The notes: generated by a model from the sequence alone, not told the origin. A DNA stretch of 35,126 nt from a candidate division TM6 bacterium UASB340 (GCA_001468925.1 LDIX01000009.1:1-35126); one strand, 5' to 3'. Shown: positions 8,244 through 16,081, counted from the stretch's first letter. Numbers and translations: made by a program.

Positions 8244-8271
8244 AATATGACTTTATATCTCTATTTGCCCG

Positions 8272-8297
8272 TCCGCCATAGCTTTAGCGACGGCGGA
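8272..8297. repeat. Nested palindromic hairpin between the two tRNA-Arg genes
   Basis: Outer stem TCCGCC (8272-8277) pairs with GGCGGA (8292-8297). The inner stem GCT (8281-8283) pairs with AGC (8286-8288). ATA on the left and GAC on the right form the internal loop, the same architecture as the element at 7325-7355, which shares the string GCCATAGCT. Confidence 0.65.
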
Positions 8298-8309
8298 AGC
8301 TATAGGCGC
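8298..8309 (-). repeat. 12-base copy of the 5' end of tRNA-Arg(CCT)
   Basis: AGCTATAGGCGC at 8298-8309 is identical to 8232-8243, which on the minus strand is the acceptor 5' strand plus the start of the D-arm of tRNA-Arg(CCT). The copy directly abuts the palindrome at 8272-8297, so the 54 bases containing that palindrome are flanked by this direct repeat. Confidence 0.6.
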
Positions 8310-8337
8310 TTGATTTGTTATTAAAGTCTGGTGTTAG

Positions 8338-8363
8338 CCATACGAAGCCTTGGCGAAGTATGG
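8338..8363. repeat. tRNA-linked palindromic element, copy A
   Basis: Stem CCATAC (8338-8343) with GTATGG (8358-8363), then GAA on each side, and an inner GCC-TT-GGC hairpin (8347-8354). Its right end, TGG at 8361-8363, is the encoded CCA of tRNA-Arg(TCG), so the palindrome begins inside the tRNA 3' end. It is nearly identical to copy B at 20098-20123. Confidence 0.75.
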
Positions 8364-8437
8364 TGCGCCCGGCAGGATTTGAACCTGCAACCTTCGGATT
8401 CGAAGTCCGCGACTCTATCCAATTGAGCTACGGGCGC
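8361..8437 (-). tRNA. tRNA-Arg (anticodon TCG)
   Basis: The reverse strand gives acceptor GCGCCCG/CGGGCGC, D-arm GCTC/GAGT, anticodon loop CTTCGAA (anticodon TCG, reading CGN), T-arm GCAGG TTCAAAT CCTGC, discriminator A and encoded CCA at 8363-8361. The top pair of the anticodon stem (27-43) is G opposite A, a mismatch; all other stems pair well. The 3' CCA overlaps the palindromic element at 8338-8363. Confidence 0.94.
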
Positions 8438-8514
8438 GATTAGTATATAATATTTCTAACAGATAATTATGTAAATAGCTAGATTGATAGTTAAAAATAT
8501 TATTGTGATAATAT

Positions 8515-9015
8515 ATGGACGAATTATTAGATTTGGTAGATCAGGATGATAATGTTATTGGTAAAATGTGGCGGTCTGAAGTTTATGCAAAAGGGCTTTC
8601 AAACTTTAGAGCAATAAATGCTTTTTTAAAAAATTCTCAAGGCGAAATTTGGATACCATTGCGTGTTGCTACCAAAAAATTATTCCCATTACACTTAGAT
8701 ATGAGTGTTGGTGGACATGTAAGTAGTGGTGAATCTTATGATCAATCTTTTAAAAGAGAGCTTTTGGAAGAATTAAATATAGATTTAACACAAGTTGTTT
8801 ATAGAAAAATAGGATTATTTGTGCCACATAAGCATAACGTTTCTGCCTTTCAGACTGTTTATGAAATAGATTACGACAAAGATCCTGATTTTAATAAAAA
8901 CGATTTTATTGAGGGACATTGGATGTTACCTGAGCAAGTTATAAAATTAATTGCATCCGGTAAAAAAGCAAAAAGTGATTTGCCTAAATTATTAAGATTG
9001 ATTTACGGTGTTTAG
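8515..9015 (+). CDS. Nudix hydrolase of the YfcD / IPP-isomerase-like group
   Basis: A 166-residue Nudix protein. The N-terminus MDELLDLVDQDDNVIGKMWR and the arrangement FRAINAFLKNSQGEIWIPLR are typical of the YfcD/IDI-like branch. The Nudix box at residues 67-89 keeps Gly67, Glu73, Arg81, Glu82, Glu85 and Glu86; the usual Gly before the last hydrophobic residue is Asn88. True IPP isomerases have a conserved Cys and other residues that I do not see, so a hydrolase of unknown substrate is more likely than an isomerase. No ribosome binding site is visible before the ATG. The last 24 bases overlap the 3' end of the convergent mreC gene. Confidence 0.85.
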   Translation: MDELLDLVDQDDNVIGKMWRSEVYAKGLSNFRAINAFLKNSQGEIWIPLRVATKKLFPLHLDMSVGGHVSSGESYDQSFKRELLEELNIDLTQVVYRKIGLFVPHKHNVSAFQTVYEIDYDKDPDFNKNDFIEGHWMLPEQVIKLIASGKKAKSDLPKLLRLIYGV

Positions 9016-9852
9016 GCTTTGAAAACTGTCATTTATAATCTCTTGGCTTGTGATCAAACAATTTTCAAGCTCTTCAATTTTTACCAACGGTTCTACATTT
9101 ACTTTGTAATATAAATCTTGCTTTTCTATATTTGTGATTTTACCAAGACAAAATCCTTCAGGATAAACCAATCCCTTACCGCTTGATATTACAAAATCTT
9201 CGAGTTCAAGCTCTGATAAATGTGAAACAAAACTGAAATTTAGCTTATTAATATCGTTTGAGCCTTCTACGATTCCATTTGAGTGAGTTTTATTGCTGTA
9301 AGCACTAATTTTATTTTTTTTATCAGTTATTAAAGTTATTTTACTGTGCCATTTTGATACGTCTGAAATTTTTCCGATAATTTGAAATTTGTATATTGCT
9401 ACCATGTCTTTTTCTATACCGTGATTTTTACCTTTATTTATTAAAAAATATTGTTCTGCGTGTGAAATATTTTTTAAAATTATATTTGCAAAAACAACAT
9501 TTTCTAAAGCATAACGTTTTTTAAAATCAAGAAGGTCTTTACTTTTTTCATCAAAATTTATTAAAGATTTTAATTCAATATTTTCTTGTAAAAGTTTTTC
9601 ATTGTCTTCTCTTAATATTATGTTATCTGAAAGAAGTTGTGCGTAATTTTTTTTTCGTAAAGCTGCAGCTTCTAATGGTTTGACAATTTTATTGCAAACA
9701 ACTAGAAATGGATAAGAGACATTAGAAATAAAATTTTCCAAACCGGATCTTTTTTGAGTTATTATTTTATATATTAAAATAATCGAAAATAAAATTATTA
9801 TAATTTTGAAAAAATTATTTTTGTTTATTTTTCTACTAAATCTCTTTTTCAT
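8992..9852 (-). CDS. mreC: Rod shape-determining protein MreC
   Basis: A 286-residue bitopic protein of the elongasome, which links cytoplasmic MreB to the periplasmic wall synthesis machinery. Visible parts: a basic cytoplasmic N-terminus, one membrane helix at about 15-31 (FFKIIIILFSIILIYKII), a coiled coil at about 65-100 (ENEKLL/ENIEL pattern), and the periplasmic beta-barrel domain with VIGKISDVS, the segment NGIVEGS and LVYPEGFCLGKI. Length is normal. It is the last gene of a leftward operon (MATE, gatC, gatA, dusB, mreC) and starts 10 bases after the dusB stop. RodA, its functional partner, is encoded at 33240-34349. Confidence 0.9.
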   Translation of the reverse strand: MKKRFSRKINKNNFFKIIIILFSIILIYKIITQKRSGLENFISNVSYPFLVVCNKIVKPLEAAALRKKNYAQLLSDNIILREDNEKLLQENIELKSLINFDEKSKDLLDFKKRYALENVVFANIILKNISHAEQYFLINKGKNHGIEKDMVAIYKFQIIGKISDVSKWHSKITLITDKKNKISAYSNKTHSNGIVEGSNDINKLNFSFVSHLSELELEDFVISSGKGLVYPEGFCLGKITNIEKQDLYYKVNVEPLVKIEELENCLITSQEIINDSFQSLNTVNQS

Positions 9853-9862
9853 TTTTTTTATT

Positions 9863-10834
9863 TTATTTTTTTAAATTGTTTAAAATATTTTCTATCTCTT
9901 GTTCACTTTGCGCTAAAACTAAACTATTTCTTATTTTAGCTGCATCGTGTATTTCTCTAACGTAAAACGGTAGATGTTTTTTTACAGCATTAAATCCATG
10001 ATGTAATCCATAATATTTAGAATTAAGTTTTAAGTGCTTTATTGCAATGTCAAGCTTTTCATTTTCTGAAACTTCAAAAGGTTCATTTGTGAGTGTACAT
10101 AAGATTTGCTTAATTTTCCATGGTTCACCATAAAAAGCTCTGCCAATCATAAAGCCATCAACGCCGGTTAATTCATATGTTTTTATTACAGTCTGAGCAT
10201 CTATGATATTTCCTGAAAAAATTACCGGAATTTTAATTGCTTGTTTAATTTTTCTAACAATATCAAAATCCAGTTCACCGGTAAAACCTTGCGATTTTAA
10301 TCTTGGATGAATAATTATTCCATCTACACCAAGGTCTTCACTTATTTTTGCAACATCAAGTCCATTTTTTTCATTATAACCGGCTCTAATTTTTATTGTT
10401 ACCGGAATTTTTCCATTAACTTTTGTTACTAAAATTTTTATAAGTTCTTTTAATAATGGAATATTCGCCATAAGCGCTGCTCCGGAGCCGGCATCAATAA
10501 TTTTTCTTGCCGGACAACCGGAATTTAGATTTATCATTTCAAAATCTTGTTCTAAAATTTTTTCTATTGCCGCTTCAACAAAGTTTGTAGAGTTTGCTGA
10601 AATTTGAAAACAAATAGGGTGTTCTATTTTTTGAATATTAAATTCATCTGTGATTTTTGCATTTGCCACAGATGCTACATGTCGCATTTGTCCAAAAAGT
10701 AGTTCATTGGGTGAATAGATTCTTATTAATTGTCGCATTGGTGAATCTAAAAAACCGTCTATTGGTGCAGACATAAATCTTGGAACTTTTAGATTTTTAA
10801 AATTTATAGATTCAGTCCAAAATGTTTTTTGCAT
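9863..10834 (-). CDS. dusB: tRNA-dihydrouridine synthase (DusB-like)
   Basis: A 323-residue flavoenzyme that reduces specific uridines in tRNA D-loops using NADPH and FMN. The TIM-barrel signature is present: SAPIDGF at 22-28, the catalytic Cys107 in NLNSGCPARKI, KIRAGYN for FMN/tRNA binding, IIHPRL, the FSGNI strand, and GVDGFMIGRAFYGEPW. The usual AGVTD and NMGCP forms are altered (APIDG, NSGCP), so it is somewhat divergent; which Dus subfamily it belongs to needs a tree. Its ATG follows the gatA stop codon directly (TAAATG), indicating tight cotranscription and probably translational coupling. Confidence 0.88.
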   Translation of the reverse strand: MQKTFWTESINFKNLKVPRFMSAPIDGFLDSPMRQLIRIYSPNELLFGQMRHVASVANAKITDEFNIQKIEHPICFQISANSTNFVEAAIEKILEQDFEMINLNSGCPARKIIDAGSGAALMANIPLLKELIKILVTKVNGKIPVTIKIRAGYNEKNGLDVAKISEDLGVDGIIIHPRLKSQGFTGELDFDIVRKIKQAIKIPVIFSGNIIDAQTVIKTYELTGVDGFMIGRAFYGEPWKIKQILCTLTNEPFEVSENEKLDIAIKHLKLNSKYYGLHHGFNAVKKHLPFYVREIHDAAKIRNSLVLAQSEQEIENILNNLKK

Positions 10835-12280
10835 TTATTCAAATCCCGCAGGGTTTTTAGTGTGATAATCTGTACTTTGTTCAAATGCATATGCAACCTG
10901 ATAGATCAAACTTTCAGACAATCTTGGTCCTATAAACTGAAAACCTATTGGTAAATTTTCTTTTGAAAATCCACATGGAAGTGAAAGCGCGGGATTACCT
11001 GTAATATTTGTAGGAACTGTAAAATAGTCAGCCATCTGTGTTTTAAATGGATCAGCACTTTCTTGGCCGATTTTAAACGGTAGAGTTGGAACTGTAGGAC
11101 TTATTAAAAGATCTACAGAATTAAAAATATTTTCAAAATCTTGTCTTAATAAAGATCTGGCAATATCGGCTTTATTGTAAAATGTATTTTTATGATCGGC
11201 AGATAAAACATAATTTCCAGTTAATATTCTTCTTTTAACTTCTATGCCAAATCCGGCCCCGCGTGTATTTAGATATAGGTCTTTTAATTCTTGAGCACTT
11301 TTGTCTCTTGAACCGTATAAAGTTCCATCAAATCTTGCCAAATTTGATGCAGCTTCTGCGCGAGTGATTATAAAATAAACTGAAATGCCATATTTTAAAT
11401 TTGGTAATGTTACATATTCAATTTTTGCGCCTAATTTTTCGAGTTGATTTATTGCATTTTCAAATCCGGATAAAACTTGAGAGTCAACACTTTTTGAATT
11501 CAAAGAATCTTTTATTACACCAATTTTTAAATTTTTAGGTAATTTACCGGTCAAATTTTGCGTAAAATCTTCGGGCTTTCTGGCAAGTGTAGTTGAATCT
11601 TTAGGGTCCTGCCCCATTATTATAGATGATATAAGAGCATTATCATAAACGGTTTTAGTTAAAGGGCCAACCTGATCGTTTGAAGATGCAAAAGCAATAA
11701 CTCCGTATCTTGAAAATGTGCCATATGTTGGGTATAAACCAACCAGGCCACAAAATGCTGCAGGTTGTCGAACTGAACCACCGGTTTCCGATCCCAGTGC
11801 CCATGGAACAAGCCCTGCGCAAACAGCAGCAGCTGAGCCGGAGCTGGATCCTCCGGGAACTAAGTCTAAATTCCAGGGGTTTTTAGACATTCCAAATGCT
11901 GAAAATTCTCCTGAATTTCCCATGGCAAATTCATCCATATTTGCAGTTGCTAAAATTTGTGCACCGCTATTTTTTAATTTTTCGGTAACGGTAGCATCAT
12001 AGGGGCTTGTATAATTTTTTAAAATATTAGACCCACAGGTAATTTTTTTGTCTTTTTGAGAAATATTACTTTTTAATATTCCCGGTATACCGACTAGTAA
12101 GTGTTTATTATCAATATTAATATTTTCTAAATTATTTGGTTCAAAAATATCTATGGTTGCATTTAATTTATCTTTATATTTTTTTAATCTATTTAAATAA
12201 AAACTAATAGATTCTGATGGATTAATTTCTTTTTTGTTTAACTTTTCTTTTAATTCTTTTATCGTTAAGAATGGTTTCAT
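10835..12280 (-). CDS. gatA: Aspartyl/glutamyl-tRNA amidotransferase subunit A
   Basis: A 481-residue amidase-signature enzyme that releases ammonia from glutamine for the GatCAB complex, which converts Glu-tRNA(Gln) or Asp-tRNA(Asn) to the cognate amide form. The Ser-cis-Ser-Lys triad is placed as in known GatA: Lys70 (GILKSN), Ser145 in GGSSSGSAAAV, and Ser169 in TGGSVRQPA, with correct spacing. Length is normal. gatC lies 21 bases upstream in the same operon. gatB is not in the window, so it must be encoded elsewhere if the complex is functional. The presence of gatCA implies indirect amidation for at least one aminoacyl-tRNA. Confidence 0.96.
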   Translation of the reverse strand: MKPFLTIKELKEKLNKKEINPSESISFYLNRLKKYKDKLNATIDIFEPNNLENINIDNKHLLVGIPGILKSNISQKDKKITCGSNILKNYTSPYDATVTEKLKNSGAQILATANMDEFAMGNSGEFSAFGMSKNPWNLDLVPGGSSSGSAAAVCAGLVPWALGSETGGSVRQPAAFCGLVGLYPTYGTFSRYGVIAFASSNDQVGPLTKTVYDNALISSIIMGQDPKDSTTLARKPEDFTQNLTGKLPKNLKIGVIKDSLNSKSVDSQVLSGFENAINQLEKLGAKIEYVTLPNLKYGISVYFIITRAEAASNLARFDGTLYGSRDKSAQELKDLYLNTRGAGFGIEVKRRILTGNYVLSADHKNTFYNKADIARSLLRQDFENIFNSVDLLISPTVPTLPFKIGQESADPFKTQMADYFTVPTNITGNPALSLPCGFSKENLPIGFQFIGPRLSESLIYQVAYAFEQSTDYHTKNPAGFE

Positions 12281-12301
12281 ATGTTACAAGCCTTTTATTT
12301 T

Positions 12302-12580
12302 TTATTTTAATATTTTAGGAACAACGAAAAAATAGTTTTTTTCTTCCGGTGCTTGGCTTAAAATAGCACTGGAATTAGTGCTTTGAGCAATGTCGTCTCT
12401 TAAAATATTTATATTTTTGGTATTTTTTGACTCTGCATTTATTTTTATTTCGTCCAAATCTTTTGTGTATTCTAAGACTTTTGTTATTTGATTTAATAGT
12501 TCATCAAGTTCTTTATCATTGACTTTCAAAGCTGAGAGTGTTGCTATTTTTTGTAATTCTTTTTTATCTAGATTGATCAT
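12302..12580 (-). CDS. gatC: Aspartyl/glutamyl-tRNA amidotransferase subunit C
   Basis: A 92-residue helical subunit that wraps around GatA and stabilises the GatA-GatB contact. The family pattern is clear: LDKKELQKIATLSALKV at the N-terminus, the LNQITKVLEYTKDLDEI helix, and the C-terminal motif APEEKNYFFVVPKIL. An AGGGGA ribosome binding site precedes the ATG. It lies between the MATE gene (12 bases upstream) and gatA (21 bases downstream). Confidence 0.93.
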   Translation of the reverse strand: MINLDKKELQKIATLSALKVNDKELDELLNQITKVLEYTKDLDEIKINAESKNTKNINILRDDIAQSTNSSAILSQAPEEKNYFFVVPKILK

Positions 12581-12592
12581 TTATTCCCCTAT

Positions 12593-13972
12593 TTAAATTT
12601 CTTTGTGTTGCCACTTTGCTGATTTTATTCTTTTTAAGAAAAATAATCCCATAATTCCGTTATTAATATAAAATGATCCGTAAATTAGCACAAATTTTAA
12701 AACTTGATTTTCAATATTCATATGAGAAATAAGTGTAACTACCGGTGTAAAAAACAATAAACATGAAAAAAATCTAACTTTCATAACGCTTGTTACGTCT
12801 CCGGCGCCTCTTAAGGCTCCGGCTAAAATAAGTTGAACGAAGTCAAAAACAACCAAAATACTTATAAAAACAAGTGCGGGTGCAGCTAAATCTGTAAATT
12901 TATTCTTATGGTCGAATATTTGTACAAATTTTTCTGCATAAATGCATAATACCGATAGTGTTATTGCAAGCATTGTTGCGGCTAAAATCATAACTTTTTT
13001 AATATTATTCTTTGCACCATCGTAATCTTTTGCACCAAGTCTATTACTTACTAAAAAGGTTATTACTGAGGCAAAACCGATTGCAGGCAAAAACGCAAAA
13101 CGTTCAAGATCTCTTATACATCCATAAGATGCCATGGCATATTTACCTAGAGGAGCTATGGCTTTTGCCAGTAATACATAAGATCCGGCAAGTGAACCCT
13201 TATCAAGCATTATTGGTAGACTTAATTTTATGATTTTTAGGAATTTTTCTTTGCTAAAATAGTTAAAAAACATTTGTGCAAAATATTTTTTATATTCTTT
13301 TTTATTAATTATGTAAAAAAATGCAATTGTTATCATTACAATATATTGAAATATTGTTGCATATGCAGAGCCATCCAACCCCATTTGTTTAAAGCCAAAT
13401 TTACCAAGAACGAGTGTGTAATCAAGTAATACAAAAACTATATTACCAATCATATATATAACCATTGGCGCTTTTGTATTTTTTACAGCACGCATGAATG
13501 CAAAGAATCCTAATGATACAAAAATCAATAGAACAGACATAGATTTTAGTCTTAAAAATGGAAGCCCCTGTAAAATCATTTTAGATGATAGCCCCATAAA
13601 TTGTAAAATTGGAGCCGAACCGAAAAATATTAGAAAAAAGAATGTAAGTCCTATAAGAGTTGTTGTCCAGAATGTTGAGCCAAAATCATGCCCGCATTCT
13701 TCATATTCTTGTGCACCATTATGTCTACCCATTATTGCTATTGCTGCAACAGGAATAGCTTCGGCTAATTTTATTAAAAAAGCTAAAAAATTATTTACCA
13801 TTCCGAGTGTTCCATAGGTTGTTGTTGATTCTAAGCTTGAAATTATGTAAGAATCTATTATTGGGGGAAGAGATATTAACATGGCATTTGAAATCATTTC
13901 AGGAAGCCAGTAAGAAAGAATATCTTTTACTGAATCGCCACTCTTTAATATTTTGTTTATTTGTTCTTTCAT
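12593..13972 (-). CDS. MATE family multidrug / toxin efflux transporter
   Basis: A 459-residue integral membrane protein with about twelve hydrophobic segments in the MATE two-bundle arrangement. Recognisable stretches include NAMLISLPPIIDSYIISSLES near the first helices, MGRHNGAQEYEE in the loop after helix 2, LRLKSMSVLL, and the second-half match ASVITFLVSNRLGAKDYDGA. MATE proteins export cationic compounds with H+ or Na+; the substrate here is unknown. I prefer the ATG at 13972, which has AGAGG 6-7 bases upstream, over a TTG 30 bases earlier at 14002. It is the first gene of the operon leading into gatC, gatA, dusB and mreC, an unusual partnership that is probably only organisational. Confidence 0.9.
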   Translation of the reverse strand: MKEQINKILKSGDSVKDILSYWLPEMISNAMLISLPPIIDSYIISSLESTTTYGTLGMVNNFLAFLIKLAEAIPVAAIAIMGRHNGAQEYEECGHDFGSTFWTTTLIGLTFFFLIFFGSAPILQFMGLSSKMILQGLPFLRLKSMSVLLIFVSLGFFAFMRAVKNTKAPMVIYMIGNIVFVLLDYTLVLGKFGFKQMGLDGSAYATIFQYIVMITIAFFYIINKKEYKKYFAQMFFNYFSKEKFLKIIKLSLPIMLDKGSLAGSYVLLAKAIAPLGKYAMASYGCIRDLERFAFLPAIGFASVITFLVSNRLGAKDYDGAKNNIKKVMILAATMLAITLSVLCIYAEKFVQIFDHKNKFTDLAAPALVFISILVVFDFVQLILAGALRGAGDVTSVMKVRFFSCLLFFTPVVTLISHMNIENQVLKFVLIYGSFYINNGIMGLFFLKRIKSAKWQHKEI

Positions 13973-13993
13973 AACTATTCCTCTTATGGTAAT

Positions 13994-14022
13994 TTTATAC
14001 AATAATCTACAATAAGGTGTAA
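13994..14022 (-). promoter_or_regulatory. Candidate promoter of the MATE-gatCA-dusB-mreC operon
   Basis: On the minus strand, TTACAC (14022-14017), a 17-base spacer and TATAAA (13999-13994) resemble a housekeeping -35/-10 pair. The start would fall about 15 bases before the preferred ATG at 13972, leaving just enough leader for the AGAGG site. Confidence 0.4.
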
Positions 14023-14044
14023 TGGTTTACTCTAAAGGAAAAGT

Positions 14045-14893
14045 ATGATCTTTGCAACCCTGCGAATTTTTGCGATTTTGTTTTTTAAATGTGTGGGACT
14101 TATTACATACACTTTTTCAAATAAAAGAAAAAGTATCGCAATAAAAAATATTAATGCATGTTTTGTACCAAAAAATAGTTTTGATATTAAAAAAAACAGA
14201 AAAACGATTAGAAAGAGTTTTGTGTTATTAGGTCAGTCTCTAGCCGATTTTATATTGGTTCGTTTTTATAAAAAAGAAAAATTAAACAAATATTTTAAGA
14301 TCAATAATTTAAATTTGTTTAAAAATGCTTTAAATAAAAAATGTGGTGTAATTTTATCTACAGCTCACTTTGGAAGTTGGGAGTTGGCAGCTCATTTTTT
14401 AGCATTGAATGGGTTTAAAAGTTTTATACTTTATAATCCAATAAGAAAATCGATTTGGCTTGAAAAAATTATTAAAAAGAATAGAGAATTTTCCGGTAAT
14501 ACGCTAATTCCAAAACAAAATTCGCTGCTTACTCTTTATCGACATTTAAAGAAGGGCGGAATTGTATTATTGGCATCGGATCAACATGCATATCCTCCGG
14601 ATGGACGTGAATATGAACTATTTGGTAATAAAACTTTTTTGCATAGTGCATTTATAAAATTAAGTTTAAAAACCAATTCGCCAATTGTTTGCGGTTTTGT
14701 TTATACTAAAAACTTATTTAGTTATGAAATGGATATTTGTGAGCCTATTTATCCGAAAAATTATGTAAGTTATAATGATCCTGAATTTGAAATATTAAAA
14801 AAACACACAAATTTACTTGAATTTGCGATAAAGAAATCACCGGAAAATTGGCTTTGGACGCATAGAAGATTTAAAGAAACCATAAATTATTAA
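14045..14893 (+). CDS. Lipid A biosynthesis acyltransferase (LpxL/HtrB family)
   Basis: A 282-residue inner-membrane acyltransferase that adds secondary acyl chains to Kdo-lipid A. It has an N-terminal hydrophobic anchor (about residues 3-23), the catalytic HX4E motif (H108 to E113, HFGSWE), and the later GGIVLLASDQ and GREYELFGNKTF blocks that match the usual GxxxxxDQ and PFFG regions. At 282 residues it is slightly shorter than E. coli LpxL. AAAGGA before the ATG is a good ribosome binding site. It is divergent from the MATE operon and followed after 16 bases by an unknown secreted protein. WaaA and LptB elsewhere in the window support a Kdo-containing lipid A. Whether it acts like LpxL, LpxM or another member cannot be told. 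Confidence 0.85.
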   Translation: MIFATLRIFAILFFKCVGLITYTFSNKRKSIAIKNINACFVPKNSFDIKKNRKTIRKSFVLLGQSLADFILVRFYKKEKLNKYFKINNLNLFKNALNKKCGVILSTAHFGSWELAAHFLALNGFKSFILYNPIRKSIWLEKIIKKNREFSGNTLIPKQNSLLTLYRHLKKGGIVLLASDQHAYPPDGREYELFGNKTFLHSAFIKLSLKTNSPIVCGFVYTKNLFSYEMDICEPIYPKNYVSYNDPEFEILKKHTNLLEFAIKKSPENWLWTHRRFKETINY

Positions 14894-14909
14894 TAAATAT
14901 TTTTATATT

Positions 14910-15566
14910 ATGAAAAAGATATTACTTTTACTTGTTTTATTTAATCAAATTAATCTATTTGCAATGAAAAATAAAAAGATTGAAGATATTGTAAATGAGA
15001 AAATTTCTGCTGATGATTATGATAATGTTAAAAAAAATTCATATGAATATTATTATAAGAAAATTTCAAAAATACGAAAGATCTATCGAACGAATTATAT
15101 AAAATTTGAGGAAAAAAAATATTGTGAAAAATTAAATAAGATATGTCGTGAATTTTATTTAATATTAGATTCAAATCAAAATAATGATTCAGATTTTTAT
15201 TTTTTAGTATGGCGTATCATTAATTTTGGAATTAAATTTTATGGATTAAAGAGTATATATTTATCTTGTTATTGGTCTAAAATTTCTGAGGTAGATTATT
15301 ATTCTTATGATTTTAATATGGATGAATTTTCTATATTGGCAGTAGCACTGCTTGAAAAGTTAAAAAATAAATTAGATTCTAATTTTACCATGTCAATAAA
15401 TGCTTTAAGTCAACAAAGTGAAATTGAATTTAGGATTGAAACAAATTTACTTTTGATTAAATATATTTTAAGTGAAAATGTAAATAAAAATGATCAAAGT
15501 AGCTCTCGGTGTCTTTTTAGAGCTACTTCAAACGGTGTTTTTAAAGATTCTAATAAGTATGTATAG
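14910..15566 (+). CDS. Secreted protein of unknown function
   Basis: 218 residues with a typical signal peptide (MKKILLLLVLFNQINLFA, then MKNKK). The mature protein is rich in Tyr, Lys, Asn and Ser, with a YDNVKKNSYEYYYKKISK segment and two cysteine-containing stretches (KYCEKLNKICREFYLILD; SIYLSCYW). I recognise no domain. It starts 16 bases after the acyltransferase stop without a clear ribosome binding site, so it may be read from the same transcript. The last 25 codons contain a perfect 10-bp inverted repeat (15497-15528), and the residues there (SSRCLFRATSNGVFKDSNKYV) look different from the rest, so the natural C-terminus may have been extended or replaced. Confidence 0.7.
   Translation: MKKILLLLVLFNQINLFAMKNKKIEDIVNEKISADDYDNVKKNSYEYYYKKISKIRKIYRTNYIKFEEKKYCEKLNKICREFYLILDSNQNNDSDFYFLVWRIINFGIKFYGLKSIYLSCYWSKISEVDYYSYDFNMDEFSILAVALLEKLKNKLDSNFTMSINALSQQSEIEFRIETNLLLIKYILSENVNKNDQSSSRCLFRATSNGVFKDSNKYV
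15497..15528. repeat. Inverted repeat inside the 3' end of the secreted-protein gene
   Basis: AAGTAGCTCT (15497-15506) pairs perfectly with AGAGCTACTT (15519-15528) around a 12-base loop. It lies wholly inside the reading frame of the 218-aa protein, about 40 bases before the stop. Confidence 0.6.
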
Positions 15567-15570
15567 TAAA

Positions 15571-15595
15571 TAGGGGCTTTAAAATTAAGCCCCTA
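15571..15595 (+). terminator. Hairpin after the secreted-protein gene, possible terminator
   Basis: TAGGGGCTT (15571-15579) pairs with AAGCCCCTA (15587-15595) around a 7-base AT loop, four bases after the stop codon region. The stem is strong, but no T-run follows (CAGCGCG), so termination would be weak or the hairpin may protect the 3' end. Confidence 0.5.
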
Positions 15596-15617
15596 CAGCG
15601 CGCCGCAGGCTTTTGTC

Positions 15618-15638
15618 ATCCTGAACTTGATTCAGGAT
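15618..15638. repeat. Short dispersed-type palindrome
   Basis: ATCCTGAA (15618-15625), a CTTGA loop and TTCAGGAT (15631-15638), preceded by TTGTC. The core GTCATCCTGAACTTGATTC resembles dispersed palindromic repeats that I recall from several bacterial lineages, including alphaproteobacteria. Only this one copy is seen in the window. Confidence 0.6.
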
Positions 15639-15697
15639 CTAGTCTTTGAAAAATAAACATAAATTTTAGATCAAGTGATTATCAAGTTTATGTTATT

Positions 15698-16060
15698 TTA
15701 TAAATTATATTTATCTTTTGAAAAATCCTGTTTATCCGATGATGCTTTTTTTCTTAAATCTTTTATTTTGTTTTTTTCTTTTCTAACGAGAGACATCATT
15801 TTAGTTACAGCATTATCAACAGACAAATACATGTCAGAACTTTCATCGTGAGAATTTAGATCAAAATCCGGGGTTTTAAGATGTAATTTTGCAAGATGAT
15901 GTTTATGTTGATTATTAGCCTTTAGCCACAATTCTACAAATCGAGGGGTTTTCCATTCCGGATCGCTAATTAATTCTTTTATTTTTAAAATTTTTTCAGT
16001 TGCAACTTTTTCCAATGCATCCGAATGAGGCATGCCCTCAAATGTTATTTTTATTTCCAT
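15698..16060 (-). CDS. hpf: Ribosome hibernation promoting factor (HPF/RaiA family)
   Basis: A 120-residue short-form hibernation factor that binds the 30S decoding region and keeps idle ribosomes inactive. The family layout is visible: EIKITFEGMPHSDALEKVATEKILKI at the start, a central beta strand region with VELWLKANNQHKHHLAKL, and the DMYLSVDNAVTKMMSLVRKEKNKIK helix that corresponds to the 'YaaIDxaxxKLerqlrK' motif. It lacks the long-HPF dimerisation domain. A good AGGAG site precedes the ATG. It is the last gene of the dnaX-der-lptB-hpf cluster, 21 bases after lptB. Confidence 0.87.
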   Translation of the reverse strand: MEIKITFEGMPHSDALEKVATEKILKIKELISDPEWKTPRFVELWLKANNQHKHHLAKLHLKTPDFDLNSHDESSDMYLSVDNAVTKMMSLVRKEKNKIKDLRKKASSDKQDFSKDKYNL

Positions 16061-16081
16061 TATTATCTCCTAATTATTTTA

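Noticed and set aside
8515-9015. Isopentenyl-diphosphate isomerase
   Set aside because: The N-terminal similarity is to the wider YfcD/IDI-like Nudix group and the catalytic cysteine context of true isomerases was not found.
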